64,000 nucleotides of DNA, taken from NCBI GenBank assembly GCA_049999765.1, contig JBNGIQ010009298.1, positions 1 to 64,000 on the forward strand, read 5' to 3'. Below the pieces are notes generated by a model. The model searched no databases and had not been told where the DNA came from. It saw nothing but the letters and a program-made list of their open reading frames with translations. How positions within the stretch are numbered: position 1 is the stretch's first letter; each line of letters begins with the position of its first letter. Shown here in pieces: positions 11,694 to 23,030 of this stretch. This stretch comes from Phaeoceros laevis (taxonomy: Eukaryota; Anthocerotophyta; Anthocerotopsida; Notothyladales). The position numbers and the translations under genes are program-made.

Positions 11694-12637
11694 CAGAAAA
11701 ATCTCACAGGCTGGCCAAATTGTGACATACCATAGGAGCGGTGGTCAACCCAGACTCTTGACAACATGTCCGGGAGGGATGTTGGTATCTTACTCCTGGC
11801 GCACCTGCCAAGAGGTAGCCAAGAGTGTCACATGATTGGAGGAACACCAACGGACGTAGCACTTCACGCGCGATTGTCCCAACTACAATCCCCGATCTCT
11901 CTTCCGGCAGAATAGAATGCATCCCACTCTCCACCAGTGGGCAATGGCCTAACGGTGCATCCATCGTAGTTCGCTTATTCAACCGTCGAAATTCCACTTG
12001 GCGTGCTGAGGTGGTTATGGCGTTGGAGCAGGGACTCTGGTCAGGCTTCACCTGTCTCCTATCAGGCGCTCCACTTGGGAAGCATCGTTCCAAATTGGAC
12101 GTACAGCAGCATACTAGCATCTTTTGGTGCTTACTGGTGGGCTCGGATGGCGAGGTCGGATATTCCTGTCGTGCGCTTGTAGCCAGATTCGAAACGCCCG
12201 CAGAAATGTGAAAATTATGTACAGTTCACCGCAGGTCATGTTGTGTCTGGTCGGGATCTGAGTTGATGTGGCCCGACTGCTCAACTTTATTGCCCTTGGG
12301 ATATTCCATGATTGTGCATGTTCAGAAGCTTGCAGACTCGAGCTTGCATCAACCTCCAGGAGAAGTTGCAACCCTTCCCAAACAAATCTAGTGACGTAGG
12401 TTTGTCGACAACTGGTGTCAAAAGACTGGCTACAAGGCATGGTTTCACTGGAAAAACTTCTCCTATTCGAGCATGCCTTTCCACGAGTTATGTTGCTAGA
12501 CAATACTTCCTCCAAGACCAAGGAGTGTCACAATTCTCCTGAAACTGACATTCTGATGAGTTAAATTAACAGCTCACAATGCGCACCTATGAACCAACCT
12601 GGACGCCAGCCACTCAAGAGAAGGTTTGTGCTCCGAC
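11694..12637. other. promoter side of the giant PPR gene; no gene seen
   Basis: 944 bp between the PPR start codon and the UBC27 stop codon, both on the minus strand. It must contain the PPR promoter and the UBC27 3' untranslated region. The open frames on both strands (up to about 140 codons) have no recognisable motif. Confidence 0.5.
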
Positions 12638-13772
<1,135 letters not shown>

Positions 13773-14393
13773 CTTGAACTGCTTGGAGAAGGGACAGGAA
13801 GAAGAGGACGAGGCGACTCGACTCGACTCGTCCCAAGACACTCTCGTCGGGACGCCTCTTCTCTCTGCCTAGCAGGATGCATCACAGACGGAAAGCGAAG
13901 GACCGAACTCCCAGGCAATAACTAGTCCAGCCTAGGTATGGTAGATAGTAGATATCTATATGGATACTTGTTATAATCGCAACAAACTTTGAATCAAGGT
14001 CACAAGAAGGAGAAACGCATCACATTGTGTAACATCCGTGACCATCATCACAAAGACCCTAAGTGGCGGTTGATGAAGTCCATCTATCATCCAAGAAACG
14101 AAAGCCTCGTGTGTGGGGACATGCACGTACTTTGGATGTTTTTGCGATGTATTGAATGATGCTCACTGCTCAGCAAACAGCAAATAATGTACACCTTTTA
14201 CAGCTTGTATAGGTACTATACAATCTGGTCAAAATTGCCACACAGGTGCCGGAAATTTTACACTCTCTTTTAGCGGATCGATCATGTTCTCAAGCATTTC
14301 TTCAGTGAGCAAATAACATGTCTGGATCCCAAAATTAAAGGGGAATCTAAGTGAAAGGAACAGGCTAGGAAGTCTTCTTGGCTAGGTCTTCTT
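13773..14393. promoter_or_regulatory. UBC27 upstream region and 3' end of the next gene
   Basis: 621 bp between two minus-strand genes. The part next to 13773 should hold the UBC27 leader and promoter. It contains a ctcgactcgactcg run near 13815. No gene is seen. Confidence 0.4.
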
Positions 14394-15477
14394 CTAGGCC
14401 AGGTCCAGAATTCTTTTGACGTCGAGCCTTCCTTGTGCTCCAAGCCCACGTTCATCATCCGGAACCTCTGGCCTAAACTGCTCATACAGGCAGTAGGCAA
14501 CCTTGTCGATTTCTTCCTTGGAGTAGCTCCTAGCCAGTGTCTCCATTGCGTCTGAGCACAACGAGCATTCAGTCATGTCAAGGCACGAGAAGGAAACAAA
14601 AGAGATGGCTCAAGAGCACATATGGTGAACCTTTGACGGTTTCCAGATGGTCCCCGAACTTGCTCCTCAGGTAGTTCAAGACTCGTTGAGGGTCGATGAC
14701 GTTGCCTCTGGGATCAACAGCATACATCTTCCCATCCGCCATCCGCTTGGTGTATATCCTGCGTCCCATGATGTACACTTCTTCTATCTTTTCACCATGC
14801 TCTCTGCGCCGCTCTGCATTCCTCCTGCCCATCGCACCTCCGAAGACCAGTGGAGGTGGATTTCTCCCGAACCTCATTAGCTTGGCTCGTGCAAACAAGG
14901 AAGCTATGGCTCTTCCGTAGGTGAGGCCCTCATCGAAGCTGTAACCTTCCCTCTCTGCCACCACAGCCACCCACAGGTGCAAAACAGCAGCTCTGTTCAC
15001 CCACACCTCACCAGCAGGGTACTTCTTTCTGTGACTTTCCGAGTCCACATCCGATCCTTCGCTCTCGTACTCGGCATCGGAATCAGATTTCCAGTCTTTT
15101 TCCTCGTCTTCTGGATCCTCATCGTCCCGGGCAGTCATCCGTCTCCGACCAGGGCTAGTTGCTGGCTCTTCCTTCTTCAAGGCTCTCTTAGCTTTGCCAT
15201 TTTTCTCATCATCAGACTCTTCCTGTTTGGCCTTGATATGAGCAGGCCTCCGCACTGGGCTAGTTGGTGGTTCTTCCGTCTTCACGGTTCTCTTCACGCT
15301 ACCATTTTTCTCTTCGAATTCTTCCTTCTTCACCTTGTCGTGAGCCCGTGGGCTGTCTGGCTGTTCCTTCTTCTGAGCTTTCTTCCCGTTGCCACCATTT
15401 TCCTCATCAATTGCCTCTTCTTTGACCTTGACCTGACCAGTTCGGCTCTCTGGCTCGTCCTCCTTTTTCGACGACAT
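14394..15477 (-). CDS. charged, probably nuclear protein with conserved C-terminal domain
   Basis: Two exons (15477-14631 and 14551-14394) separated by a 79-bp GT-AG intron, 334 residues. The first 150 residues are a Lys/Glu-rich, Ser/Pro-containing low-complexity region with repeated KKEEPATSPGRRR-like and KVKEE-like blocks, suggestive of a nuclear protein. The conserved half reads AAVLHLWVAVVAEREGYSFD, YGRAIASLFARAKLMRFG, VYIMGRRIYTKR and, across the splice, FGDHLETVKDAMETLARSYS ending in YEQFRPEVPDDERGLGAQG. This two-part domain looks like one also found in small uncharacterised bacterial proteins, but I cannot name it. A second frame starting at ATG 15739 could add an N-terminal exon: joining its GGCAG to GATGTCG near 15479 is in phase, but the putative intron is purine-rich, so I did not include it. 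Confidence 0.7.
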
Positions 15478-15923
15478 CCTGCTCCTGCTGCTCCGTGTCC
15501 TCCTCCTCCTCCTCCTCCTCCTCCATGTTCTCGCTGCGGCCGCCTTCCAGACCGGGGCACCTGCACCTGCCCTTCGTGTCCTTTCCCACCATGCTGATGA
15601 ATTTCTCTGTGTCCATTCGGTTCACAAAGATGACACCGGACTTCAGCAGCCTGGTAACCTGCTGAGTGGCTGTTCCGTCTCCAGTTAACGTGTCGTCTAA
15701 TTGCTGCCCTGGAGGATAATCATCCGATGATTCAGACAATCACCGCATTGGTTTTGAACTTTCGGTAATGACCACGACTTGCGGGTTGGAGATTCGACCG
15801 GCTAGCACCTCGGCCCGACGGCTTGAGCTGGTCTCATCATGTCATCACGCTCTGAGCTGAGGACGAAGGACAGCGAGCATTGATGCGGAGCCCAGCGGAG
15901 TGAGCTGGAGCAGGGAGGACGAT
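15478..15923. promoter_or_regulatory. head-to-head intergenic region, possible shared promoter
   Basis: 446 bp (only about 185 bp if the minus-strand gene begins at 15739) separate divergent start codons of the charged protein and a PPR gene. It includes a (cct)n tract near 15501-15525 and a short upstream ATG reading MRSPAE-stop at 15882-15902, just before the PPR start at 15924. Confidence 0.45.
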
Positions 15924-18854
15924 ATGGCTATGCCGTCGCAGCTCCCGCTGCATAATTCGGCACTTGCGGACTCCGCCAATGTGGTCAACAGGCGACAGCA
16001 GCGGCTATGGACTCTTCCGGGACAGCCGAGCTCCGAGCTTGCGTACATGCTCGAGACAGTGGCAGCCAAGCAGCGACCGTCAAGTAATAGCGGATATGTG
16101 GTTCGTGCGGCTTCTGCTCCAGTGAGCTACAGGAGTGAAGGAATCAGTCCGAAAGAGCGACAGGAGCTTTTGTGGCAGGACTTCTTCTTGGATACTGCGC
16201 AATGGTGGGACAATAGGCCTGACAAGAAGACTGCTCGTCATCCTGATTTCACGCACAAGGCATCGAAAGCGGCTCTGTGGCTGAACAATCCCAACAAGCC
16301 ATCTTGGGTTGACTTGGAGCTAGCCCGTTGGGATGCTAGGGTGAGAGGGCCTCCAGGGTTTGCATCCACCTCTGCTTCTAAAACTGATGTTAGCTCGTCC
16401 AGGGCGGCAACGGGTGCAGGGGACTCGGTTGTGGAAGCCTTGAGGAGACAGTGTGGGGAAGGAGAGCTGCCGGAGGCCGTTGAAGCTTTGAACCTTCTGT
16501 TGCAGCGGGGGTGTAATGTGAACGAGACCCTCTTCTACCGTGTCCTGAAGAGGTGCAGGTCGCAAAAGGATCTGGGGCTTGGAAAGCGGGTACATGCCCT
16601 TGCAATGGAAAGTGGACATGAGTCTAATGCATTCTTGGCTACTCACATAATTGGCATGTACGCTTCGCATGGGCGGTTGGAGGATGCAAAGCAGGTCTTT
16701 ACCAAGGTTGCTGCCCCGAATGCCTACATGTGGGCTTCCATTATCTTGGCGCATGCTCGGCATGGGGAGTCCGCCCAGGCTGTGAAACTGTATCGACAAA
16801 TGCGGGAGTCAGGTGTGAAGGCAGACAACCACGTGTATGTGGCAGTCCTGAAAGCGTGTGCAGTTGGAGAGGATTTGGCGTCCGGCAAGGAGGTGCATAC
16901 TGATATCAGAGGCAGTGCGGAAGAGCCTAATATCTACGTTGGCAACTGTCTGTTGGATATGTACGCAAAATGTGGAAGCTTGGAGGATGCCCGGAAAGTG
17001 TTTGACAGGTTACCCACAAGAGACGTGGTCTCTTGGAATTCGATGATTGCAGGATATTCCAAGCATGGCCTGGGCCAAGAAGCCCTCTCTCTGTATGCAA
17101 CTATGCAAAAGGACGGCCTCACTCCAGCCGATGTCGTTACGTTTGTGTGCCTGCTACAAGCATGCGCCCGCGTCAGAGACCTACAGCAGGGAAGGGAGCT
17201 CCATGCACAGATTGAAGAAAGAAGGCTGGAAGCTGATGTAATTGTTGGTAACTGCCTAGTTGACATGTATTCAAAATGTGCAAGCATGGAAGATGCTCAC
17301 AGAGTTTTTGACAGACTACGCACAAGGGATGTGGTGACATGGACTGCCATGATCGGAGCGTATGCCCAGCATGGGGAGCCCACCAAGGCTATACGACTCT
17401 ATAGAAAGATGCGAGAGTCCAGTGTGAAACCAGACAATCATATATTTGTGGCAGTCCTTAGAGCCTGTGCTACTGCAGCAGACTTGGCTTCTGGTAGGGA
17501 AGTGCACGCGGATATTGTGCAGAGTGAGACGGAGGCTAATCTATATGTTGGAAACTGCCTGGTGGATATGTACGCAAAATGTGGGAGTTTGGAGGATGCC
17601 CGTAGAGTGTTTGACAGATTGCCAAGACGAGATACAGTGACATGGAATGCCATGATCTCAGGGTATGCTCAGCATGAGCAGGGAGACGAAGCCTTTTCCC
17701 TGTACGCAAGTATGCAAGAGGCTGGCGCAACCCCAGCTGATAATGTCACTTTCGTTTGTCTGCTGCAAGCCTGTGCCAGTGTCGGTGCTCTACATCACGG
17801 GAGGCAGCTGCATGCCCAGATTAAGGAGGTAGGACTCGAAGCTGACAGAGTTGTTGGCAGCTGCCTGGTGGCTATGTATGCAAAATGTGGGAGCTTGGTC
17901 GATGCACGCAGAGTGCTTGACAGTGTGCCATTCAGAGATGTGGTGATATGGACTGCTCTCCTGAATGGCTATGCTGAGAACAGCAACAGCCAAATGGCCA
18001 TCCAGTGTTTCGAAGAAATGCGGCAGGATGGCGTGAAGCCGAATGAGACTACCTTTATTTGTCTGCTTGTAGCATGCAGTCATGCTGGCCTAGTGCAGGA
18101 TGGCAAGCGCTATTTCCACATGATGGTCGAGGAATATGGCATTGCACCCACTGCTTCACACTACAACTGTATGGTCGACCTTCTTGGACGGTCAGGGCAT
18201 CTAGATGAGGCTGAAGAGATGCTGCTAACCATGCCAGTTGAAAGTGATCTGGTGGGATGGACATCTCTGTTGAGTGCCTGCAAAAGCCATGGTGATGTGG
18301 AGCGGGCGAAGCGATGTTTCAATCGCCTTATCAAATTTGAACCGGATAGTGGCACGCCTTATGTGCTCTTGGCCAACGTCTACGCGAATGCCGGCAGGTG
18401 GAGGGAGGTAGAGAGGATAGAAAATCTGAGAAAGTCTGCAGGTGCGAAGAAAAAGCCTGCAAAGGCGTGCATTGAAGTACAGAGCAAGGTGCACGAGTTC
18501 ACAGTGGGTGAAGACAGGTCCGATATTTCATCGAAGGTGCGGAACGTGAATTCGAAGCTAAGGGTGGAAGGTGGTCATGTCCCGCACACAGAGCTGGTGC
18601 TGAAGTCAGCTCCTGAGGAGGCAAAGGAAGAGTCACTGTGTGGACATGCTGAAAAGCTGGCGTTGGCGTATGGCCTGCTGAACACACCAGATGGCACAAC
18701 GCTGCTTGTTACAAAAAATCTCCGGATGTGCAACGACTGCCACAGTAGCACTAAGATCATGTCAACTGTGGAGAAGCGAGAGATTGTAGTTAGAGATGCC
18801 CACCGGGTCCACCGGTTTATGGATGGAGCCTGCTCTTGTGGGGATCGGCACTGA
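15924..18854 (+). CDS. PDF-PPR-DYW protein, KPAxA variant (candidate U-to-C editor)
   Basis: Intronless, 976 residues from the first in-frame ATG (an upstream GTG at 15900 was not used). Residues about 80-135 form a PDF-type module: LLWQDFFLDTAQWWDNR, RHPDFTHKASKAALWLNN, KPSWVDLELARWD. About five P-L-S triplets follow (DVVSWNSMIAGYSKHGLGQ, FVCLLQACA, LVDMYAKCGSLEDARRVFDR), then E1/E2 motifs. The PG box is replaced by KKKPAKACIE, that is KPAxA, and the DYW domain keeps HAEKLALAYGL and CNDCHSSTK but reads RVHRFMDGACSCGDRH at the end. KPAxA plus DRH marks the variant DYW clade that occurs in plants with U-to-C editing. It should act in mitochondria or chloroplasts. Closely related in its C-terminus to the inverted gene at 29.1-32.1 kb. 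Confidence 0.94.
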   Translation: MAMPSQLPLHNSALADSANVVNRRQQRLWTLPGQPSSELAYMLETVAAKQRPSSNSGYVVRAASAPVSYRSEGISPKERQELLWQDFFLDTAQWWDNRPDKKTARHPDFTHKASKAALWLNNPNKPSWVDLELARWDARVRGPPGFASTSASKTDVSSSRAATGAGDSVVEALRRQCGEGELPEAVEALNLLLQRGCNVNETLFYRVLKRCRSQKDLGLGKRVHALAMESGHESNAFLATHIIGMYASHGRLEDAKQVFTKVAAPNAYMWASIILAHARHGESAQAVKLYRQMRESGVKADNHVYVAVLKACAVGEDLASGKEVHTDIRGSAEEPNIYVGNCLLDMYAKCGSLEDARKVFDRLPTRDVVSWNSMIAGYSKHGLGQEALSLYATMQKDGLTPADVVTFVCLLQACARVRDLQQGRELHAQIEERRLEADVIVGNCLVDMYSKCASMEDAHRVFDRLRTRDVVTWTAMIGAYAQHGEPTKAIRLYRKMRESSVKPDNHIFVAVLRACATAADLASGREVHADIVQSETEANLYVGNCLVDMYAKCGSLEDARRVFDRLPRRDTVTWNAMISGYAQHEQGDEAFSLYASMQEAGATPADNVTFVCLLQACASVGALHHGRQLHAQIKEVGLEADRVVGSCLVAMYAKCGSLVDARRVLDSVPFRDVVIWTALLNGYAENSNSQMAIQCFEEMRQDGVKPNETTFICLLVACSHAGLVQDGKRYFHMMVEEYGIAPTASHYNCMVDLLGRSGHLDEAEEMLLTMPVESDLVGWTSLLSACKSHGDVERAKRCFNRLIKFEPDSGTPYVLLANVYANAGRWREVERIENLRKSAGAKKKPAKACIEVQSKVHEFTVGEDRSDISSKVRNVNSKLRVEGGHVPHTELVLKSAPEEAKEESLCGHAEKLALAYGLLNTPDGTTLLVTKNLRMCNDCHSSTKIMSTVEKREIVVRDAHRVHRFMDGACSCGDRH

Positions 18855-19193
18855 TAACTTTGGGACAAGAAATGTTGAGGTCCAATCATTACCTCCTTTC
18901 ACGCAACAATAATACACTATCAACTTACGAGAGTCGGCATGCAGCGATTGCGGAAGTTAGCAGCAGATGACAAATAACCGGTGCAAAGTGCAAACTCTCT
19001 CCTCATCCTCCTAAGGAGCAGCTTATCTTCAATTCTGGATGCCCAGTGAGTGCTGTTCAAACTCGAACACGCAAGAAAGTAAATATTCTGATAGAGACGT
19101 CATAAACTGCATGTCAGGAGTGATTGTGGGGGTCGCGCCTTCCATGGCAGCAGGACTTCTGCAGGCTGCAATGGGAGAGTGAAGCAGGCCTTG
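18855..19193. other. intergenic region between two plus-strand PPR genes
   Basis: 339 bp. It contains an out-of-frame ATG at 19144 (12 codons, stop at 19182) that corresponds by position to the in-frame MAEV start region of the paralogue at 24 kb, so a 5' indel has shifted the reading frame here. Confidence 0.6.
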
Positions 19194-22100
19194 ATGATGG
19201 CTGCTGGACTGGATTTCCAGCTGACCGGCGCGGCATTCGGTATTTGTTTGCCCTCAATCCCCGCGCTGAACAAGAGCATGCAAGGACTAGTACCTGAAAT
19301 TGGTGCATTTGAAGCCTTGAGCAGCCCAGCAGGAAAGGTGTGGTATGCAAAACCTTCTGCATCCCCAGAAGAGGTGCAGGAGGTGTTGTGGAAAGAGTTC
19401 TTTGCACATCCGACACAGTGGTGGGACAACAGACGTAGCAAACCAACTCCACGGCATCCTGATTTTAAACACAAGGAGTCGAAGTTTGCTCCTCTGTGGC
19501 TGAACAATCGGCTCAAGCCTGCTTGGGTTGAGTCGCAGCTAGCCAGGTTGGATGCTGGGGTCAGGACGGATGCGGAGTCCGGATTCTTGTCAGTTGAAGG
19601 GCATGTAGCTTTTGCAGCACATGAGGGCCACTCAGAGGTCCAAATGTGCAGTAAACTATGTGAGAATGGACGGATTTCTGAAGCTGTAGATGCACTGGAC
19701 CTACTGGTGCAGCGAGGATACAATGTACCCAAGAATCTCTTCTATCGTGTCCTGAAGAGGTGCATCAAGGACAAAGACCTGATTTCGGGCAGACGCACCC
19801 ACGCTCTCACTGTCAAGAGCGGGTATGAAGGAGACTCATTCTTGGCCACCCACCTCATCGGTCTGCACGCTTCGCATGGGAGGCTGGAGGAAGCAATGGG
19901 AGTGTTCGCCAAAGTCTCTACACCGGACGCCCATAACTGGGCTACCATCATCTTGGCATATGCTAGACATGGAGAGGCTTCGAACGCTGCAGAGGCTATA
20001 CGACTGTATCGAGAAATGTGCGAGTCAACTAAAATCAAACCCGACGACCGTATCTATTCAGCAGTTTTGAAGGCTTGTGCCACTGCGGGAGACTTAGTAA
20101 CCGGAAAGGAAATCCATGCACGTATTCTTGCGAGTGCAGGGAAGCCAGATAAATTTGTTCGGGTTGGGCTGGTTAACATGTATGCAAAGTGCGGTAGCTT
20201 GGACCTTGCTCGCCAATTGTTTGACAGACTTCCAGAGAGGACTATTGTAGAATGGACCGCGATGCTTGCAGGTTATGCACAGCAGGGTATGGGTCAAAAA
20301 GCCCTTAGTCTTTACAGCATTATGGAACAGGAAGGTGTCCTTCCTGATACTGTTACATATGTATGCCTGCTGCAGGCGTGTGCCAGTGTAGGTGTGGGAG
20401 CTCTTCATGAGGGAAAGCAGCTCCATGCACAGATCAAAGATCAAGGACTGCAGGAGAACGGGGTTCTAAGAGCCAGCTTGGTTAATATGTATGCAAAGTG
20501 CGGTAGCTTAGAAGATGCTCGCAGACTGTTCGACAAACTTTCAGATAGGAACGTGGTAACATGGACCGCAATGATTGCAGGATATGCTCAGCAAGGAATG
20601 GGTCAGGAAGCCCTTAGGCTTTACAGGAGGATGGAAAAGGAAGGCCTCAGTCCTCCTGATTGTGTTACATATGTATGTCTTATGCAGGCATGTGCCAGCA
20701 TAGGTGCAGGAGCTCTTGATAAGGGAAAGCAGCTGCATGCGCAGATCAAAGAAAAAGGACTGCAAGAGGCTGTCATTCTTGGCGGCAGCGTGATTAACAT
20801 GTATGCAAAGTGTGGTAGCTTGGAGGATGCTCGCAGGGTGTTTGATGAACTTCCAAAGAGGAATGTTGTAGCATGGACGGCAATGCTTGGAGGTTATGCC
20901 CAGCATGGGATGGGTCAGGAAGCCATCAGACTTTACAGGACTATGCAACAGGAAGGCCTCAGTATTCCTGATTCTGTCACATATGTATGCCTGCTGCAGG
21001 CATGTGCCAGTGTAGGTGCAGAGGCTCTTGATGAGGGAAAGCAGCTGCATGCACAGGTCAGACAACGAGGACTGGAGGACGATGTAGTTCTAGGCAGCAC
21101 CTTGGTTGACATGTATTCAAAGTGTGGTAGCTTAGAGGATGCTCGTATGGTGTTCGACAAACTTTTAGACAGGGATGTTGTAACATGGACAGTGATGATT
21201 GCAGGGTACGCTCAGCAGGGAATCAGTCAAGAAGCCCTTAGTCTTTACAGGAGTATGCTACAGGAGGGCCTCAGTCCTCCTGACTGTTTTACATATGGAT
21301 GCCTGCTGCAGGCATGTGCCAGTGTAGGTGTAGGAGCTCTTCAGGAGGGAAAGCAGCTGCATGCACAGATCGAAGAGCAAGGACTGCAAGAGGACGTGGT
21401 TCTTGGAGGCAGCCTGGTTAACATGTATGCTAAGTGCGGTAATTTAGAGGATGCTCGCAGTGTTTTTGACAAACTTCAGGAGAGGAATGTTGTAGCATGG
21501 ACTGCAATACTTGCTGGGTATGCCCAGCAGGGGATGGGTCAGGAAGCCCTCAGTCTTTACGGGAGAATGCAACAGGAGGGCCTCACTCCCCCCAATTCTG
21601 TTACATATGTATGTCTGCTGCAGGCGTGTGCCAGTGTAGGTGTAGGAGCTCTTGAGGAGGGGAAGCGGCTGCATGCACAGATCAAAGAACAAGGACTGGA
21701 AGACGATGTGCCTCTAGGTGGCAGCTTGGTTAACATGTATTCAAAGTGTGGAAGCTTAGAGGATGCTCGCAGAGTGTTTGACACACTATCAGGACGGAAT
21801 ATTGTAGCATGGAATGCACTTCTCTCAGGGTATGCCCAGCAGGGCATGGGTTGGGAAGCCCTGAATCTCTACAAGAGTATGCAGCAGGAGGGCCTCTCTC
21901 CTGATTCTGTGACTTATGTATGCCTGCTGCAAGCATGTGCATTTGTAGCAGCTCTGCCTCTGGGAAAGCAGCTCCATGCACAGATTCAGGAACAAGGATT
22001 GGAAACTGATCGGGGTGTTGGAGCTGCAGTTGTAAATATGTATGCAAAGTGTGGTAGCATGCTTGATTCACAGCAGGTATTTGCTTCGTTGCGTGAAAGA

Positions 22101-23030
22101 ACCATGGAGGCATGGAATGCACTTATTGGTGGATATGCCCGCCATGGAGATAAGGATGTTGTGTTTGACTTGTTTGACAGGATGCGGCTAGAAGGCATGC
22201 AGCCTGATGGTATCACTTTTCTTAGTATGCTGACAGTGTGCAGTCATGTGGGTCTAGTGGACAAGGGTCGTGAGTACTTTCATGCGATGAGGACAGATTT
22301 TGGTATCAGTCCGACCATGGAGCACTTCATATGCATGGTGGATCTGCTTGGGCGTGCAGGTCATCTCGACGAGGCTCTACAGATGGCCAAGACCATGCCT
22401 TTCCCACCTAATGATGTGGTGTGGCATACTTTGTTAGGCGCTTGTCGGAAGTGGAAGAACATTGAGATTGGGCAACAGGCTTTCACTGATGCAGTTAGCA
22501 TGGATGAGAAAGATGCTGCATCTTATGTGTTGATGTCCAACATTTACGCAAGCGCTCAGAAGTGGGAGGGGGCAAAGGAACTGCAAGCAAAGCGAAAGGA
22601 ATTGGGTGCATGGAAAAGACCAGGCCAAAGCTGGTGGACTGACATGGGTGGAGTGGTGCATACGTTTCTTGTTGGGGACAAGAAGCATCCTGAGAGCGAA
22701 GGTATCTATGCTAGGCTAAAACAGCTAGTCCCCAAAATGAAAAAGGAAGGATACGTGCCACACCTTGAATCGTCGTTACTGGACATATCTGATGATGAGA
22801 AGGAAGCTGAGTTGTGTGGGCACAGCGAGAAGTTGGCTATCGCATATGCTCTGAACAAGACAGCCGAGGGGACAACCATACGGATTGTGAAAAATCTGCG
22901 GGTATGTGAGGATTGTCACTCAGCAACAGCTTACATATCGAAAGTGGAAAAGCGAACTATCATATGCCGGGATGCAAGTCGCTTCCATGTGTACAAGGAG
23001 GGAAAGTGCTCGTGTGGGGACTACTGGTAG
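19194..23030 (+). CDS. PDF-PPR-DYW protein, canonical DYW:PG type (C-to-U editor)
   Basis: Intronless, 1278 residues. The frame is open from 19095 but its first ATG is 19194 (ATGATGGCT). The PDF-type module is at residues about 59-121 (VLWKEFFAHPTQWWDNR, RHPDFKHKESKFAPLWLNN). Eight P-L-S triplets follow, most nearly identical: the P motif AWTAMLAGYAQQGMGQ and the L motif TYVCLLQACASVGVGAL recur every 102-104 codons, evidence of recent internal duplication. After E1/E2 come the PG box WKRPGQSWW and a complete DYW domain with GHSEKLAIAYAL, RVCEDCHSATAYIS and terminal GKCSCGDYW. Catalytic HSE and CEDC are intact, so it should be an active C-to-U organelle RNA editing factor. It is a tandem duplicate of the gene starting at 23995. 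The lost upstream ATG may have shortened its N-terminus. Confidence 0.93.
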   Translation: MMAAGLDFQLTGAAFGICLPSIPALNKSMQGLVPEIGAFEALSSPAGKVWYAKPSASPEEVQEVLWKEFFAHPTQWWDNRRSKPTPRHPDFKHKESKFAPLWLNNRLKPAWVESQLARLDAGVRTDAESGFLSVEGHVAFAAHEGHSEVQMCSKLCENGRISEAVDALDLLVQRGYNVPKNLFYRVLKRCIKDKDLISGRRTHALTVKSGYEGDSFLATHLIGLHASHGRLEEAMGVFAKVSTPDAHNWATIILAYARHGEASNAAEAIRLYREMCESTKIKPDDRIYSAVLKACATAGDLVTGKEIHARILASAGKPDKFVRVGLVNMYAKCGSLDLARQLFDRLPERTIVEWTAMLAGYAQQGMGQKALSLYSIMEQEGVLPDTVTYVCLLQACASVGVGALHEGKQLHAQIKDQGLQENGVLRASLVNMYAKCGSLEDARRLFDKLSDRNVVTWTAMIAGYAQQGMGQEALRLYRRMEKEGLSPPDCVTYVCLMQACASIGAGALDKGKQLHAQIKEKGLQEAVILGGSVINMYAKCGSLEDARRVFDELPKRNVVAWTAMLGGYAQHGMGQEAIRLYRTMQQEGLSIPDSVTYVCLLQACASVGAEALDEGKQLHAQVRQRGLEDDVVLGSTLVDMYSKCGSLEDARMVFDKLLDRDVVTWTVMIAGYAQQGISQEALSLYRSMLQEGLSPPDCFTYGCLLQACASVGVGALQEGKQLHAQIEEQGLQEDVVLGGSLVNMYAKCGNLEDARSVFDKLQERNVVAWTAILAGYAQQGMGQEALSLYGRMQQEGLTPPNSVTYVCLLQACASVGVGALEEGKRLHAQIKEQGLEDDVPLGGSLVNMYSKCGSLEDARRVFDTLSGRNIVAWNALLSGYAQQGMGWEALNLYKSMQQEGLSPDSVTYVCLLQACAFVAALPLGKQLHAQIQEQGLETDRGVGAAVVNMYAKCGSMLDSQQVFASLRERTMEAWNALIGGYARHGDKDVVFDLFDRMRLEGMQPDGITFLSMLTVCSHVGLVDKGREYFHAMRTDFGISPTMEHFICMVDLLGRAGHLDEALQMAKTMPFPPNDVVWHTLLGACRKWKNIEIGQQAFTDAVSMDEKDAASYVLMSNIYASAQKWEGAKELQAKRKELGAWKRPGQSWWTDMGGVVHTFLVGDKKHPESEGIYARLKQLVPKMKKEGYVPHLESSLLDISDDEKEAELCGHSEKLAIAYALNKTAEGTTIRIVKNLRVCEDCHSATAYISKVEKRTIICRDASRFHVYKEGKCSCGDYW

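Noticed and set aside
15407-15739. Separate small gene starting at ATG 15739
   Set aside because: It overlaps the start of the charged-protein gene in another frame and is rich in GAG repeats; it may be a 5' exon of that gene but the needed intron lacks a pyrimidine tract. Left as a possibility only.
15900-15923. GTG start eight codons before the ATG of the KPAxA PPR gene (likewise GTG starts at 19179, 28563, 34283, 50115 and 63342)
   Set aside because: Plant nuclear genes begin with ATG; the first in-frame ATG was used in each case.
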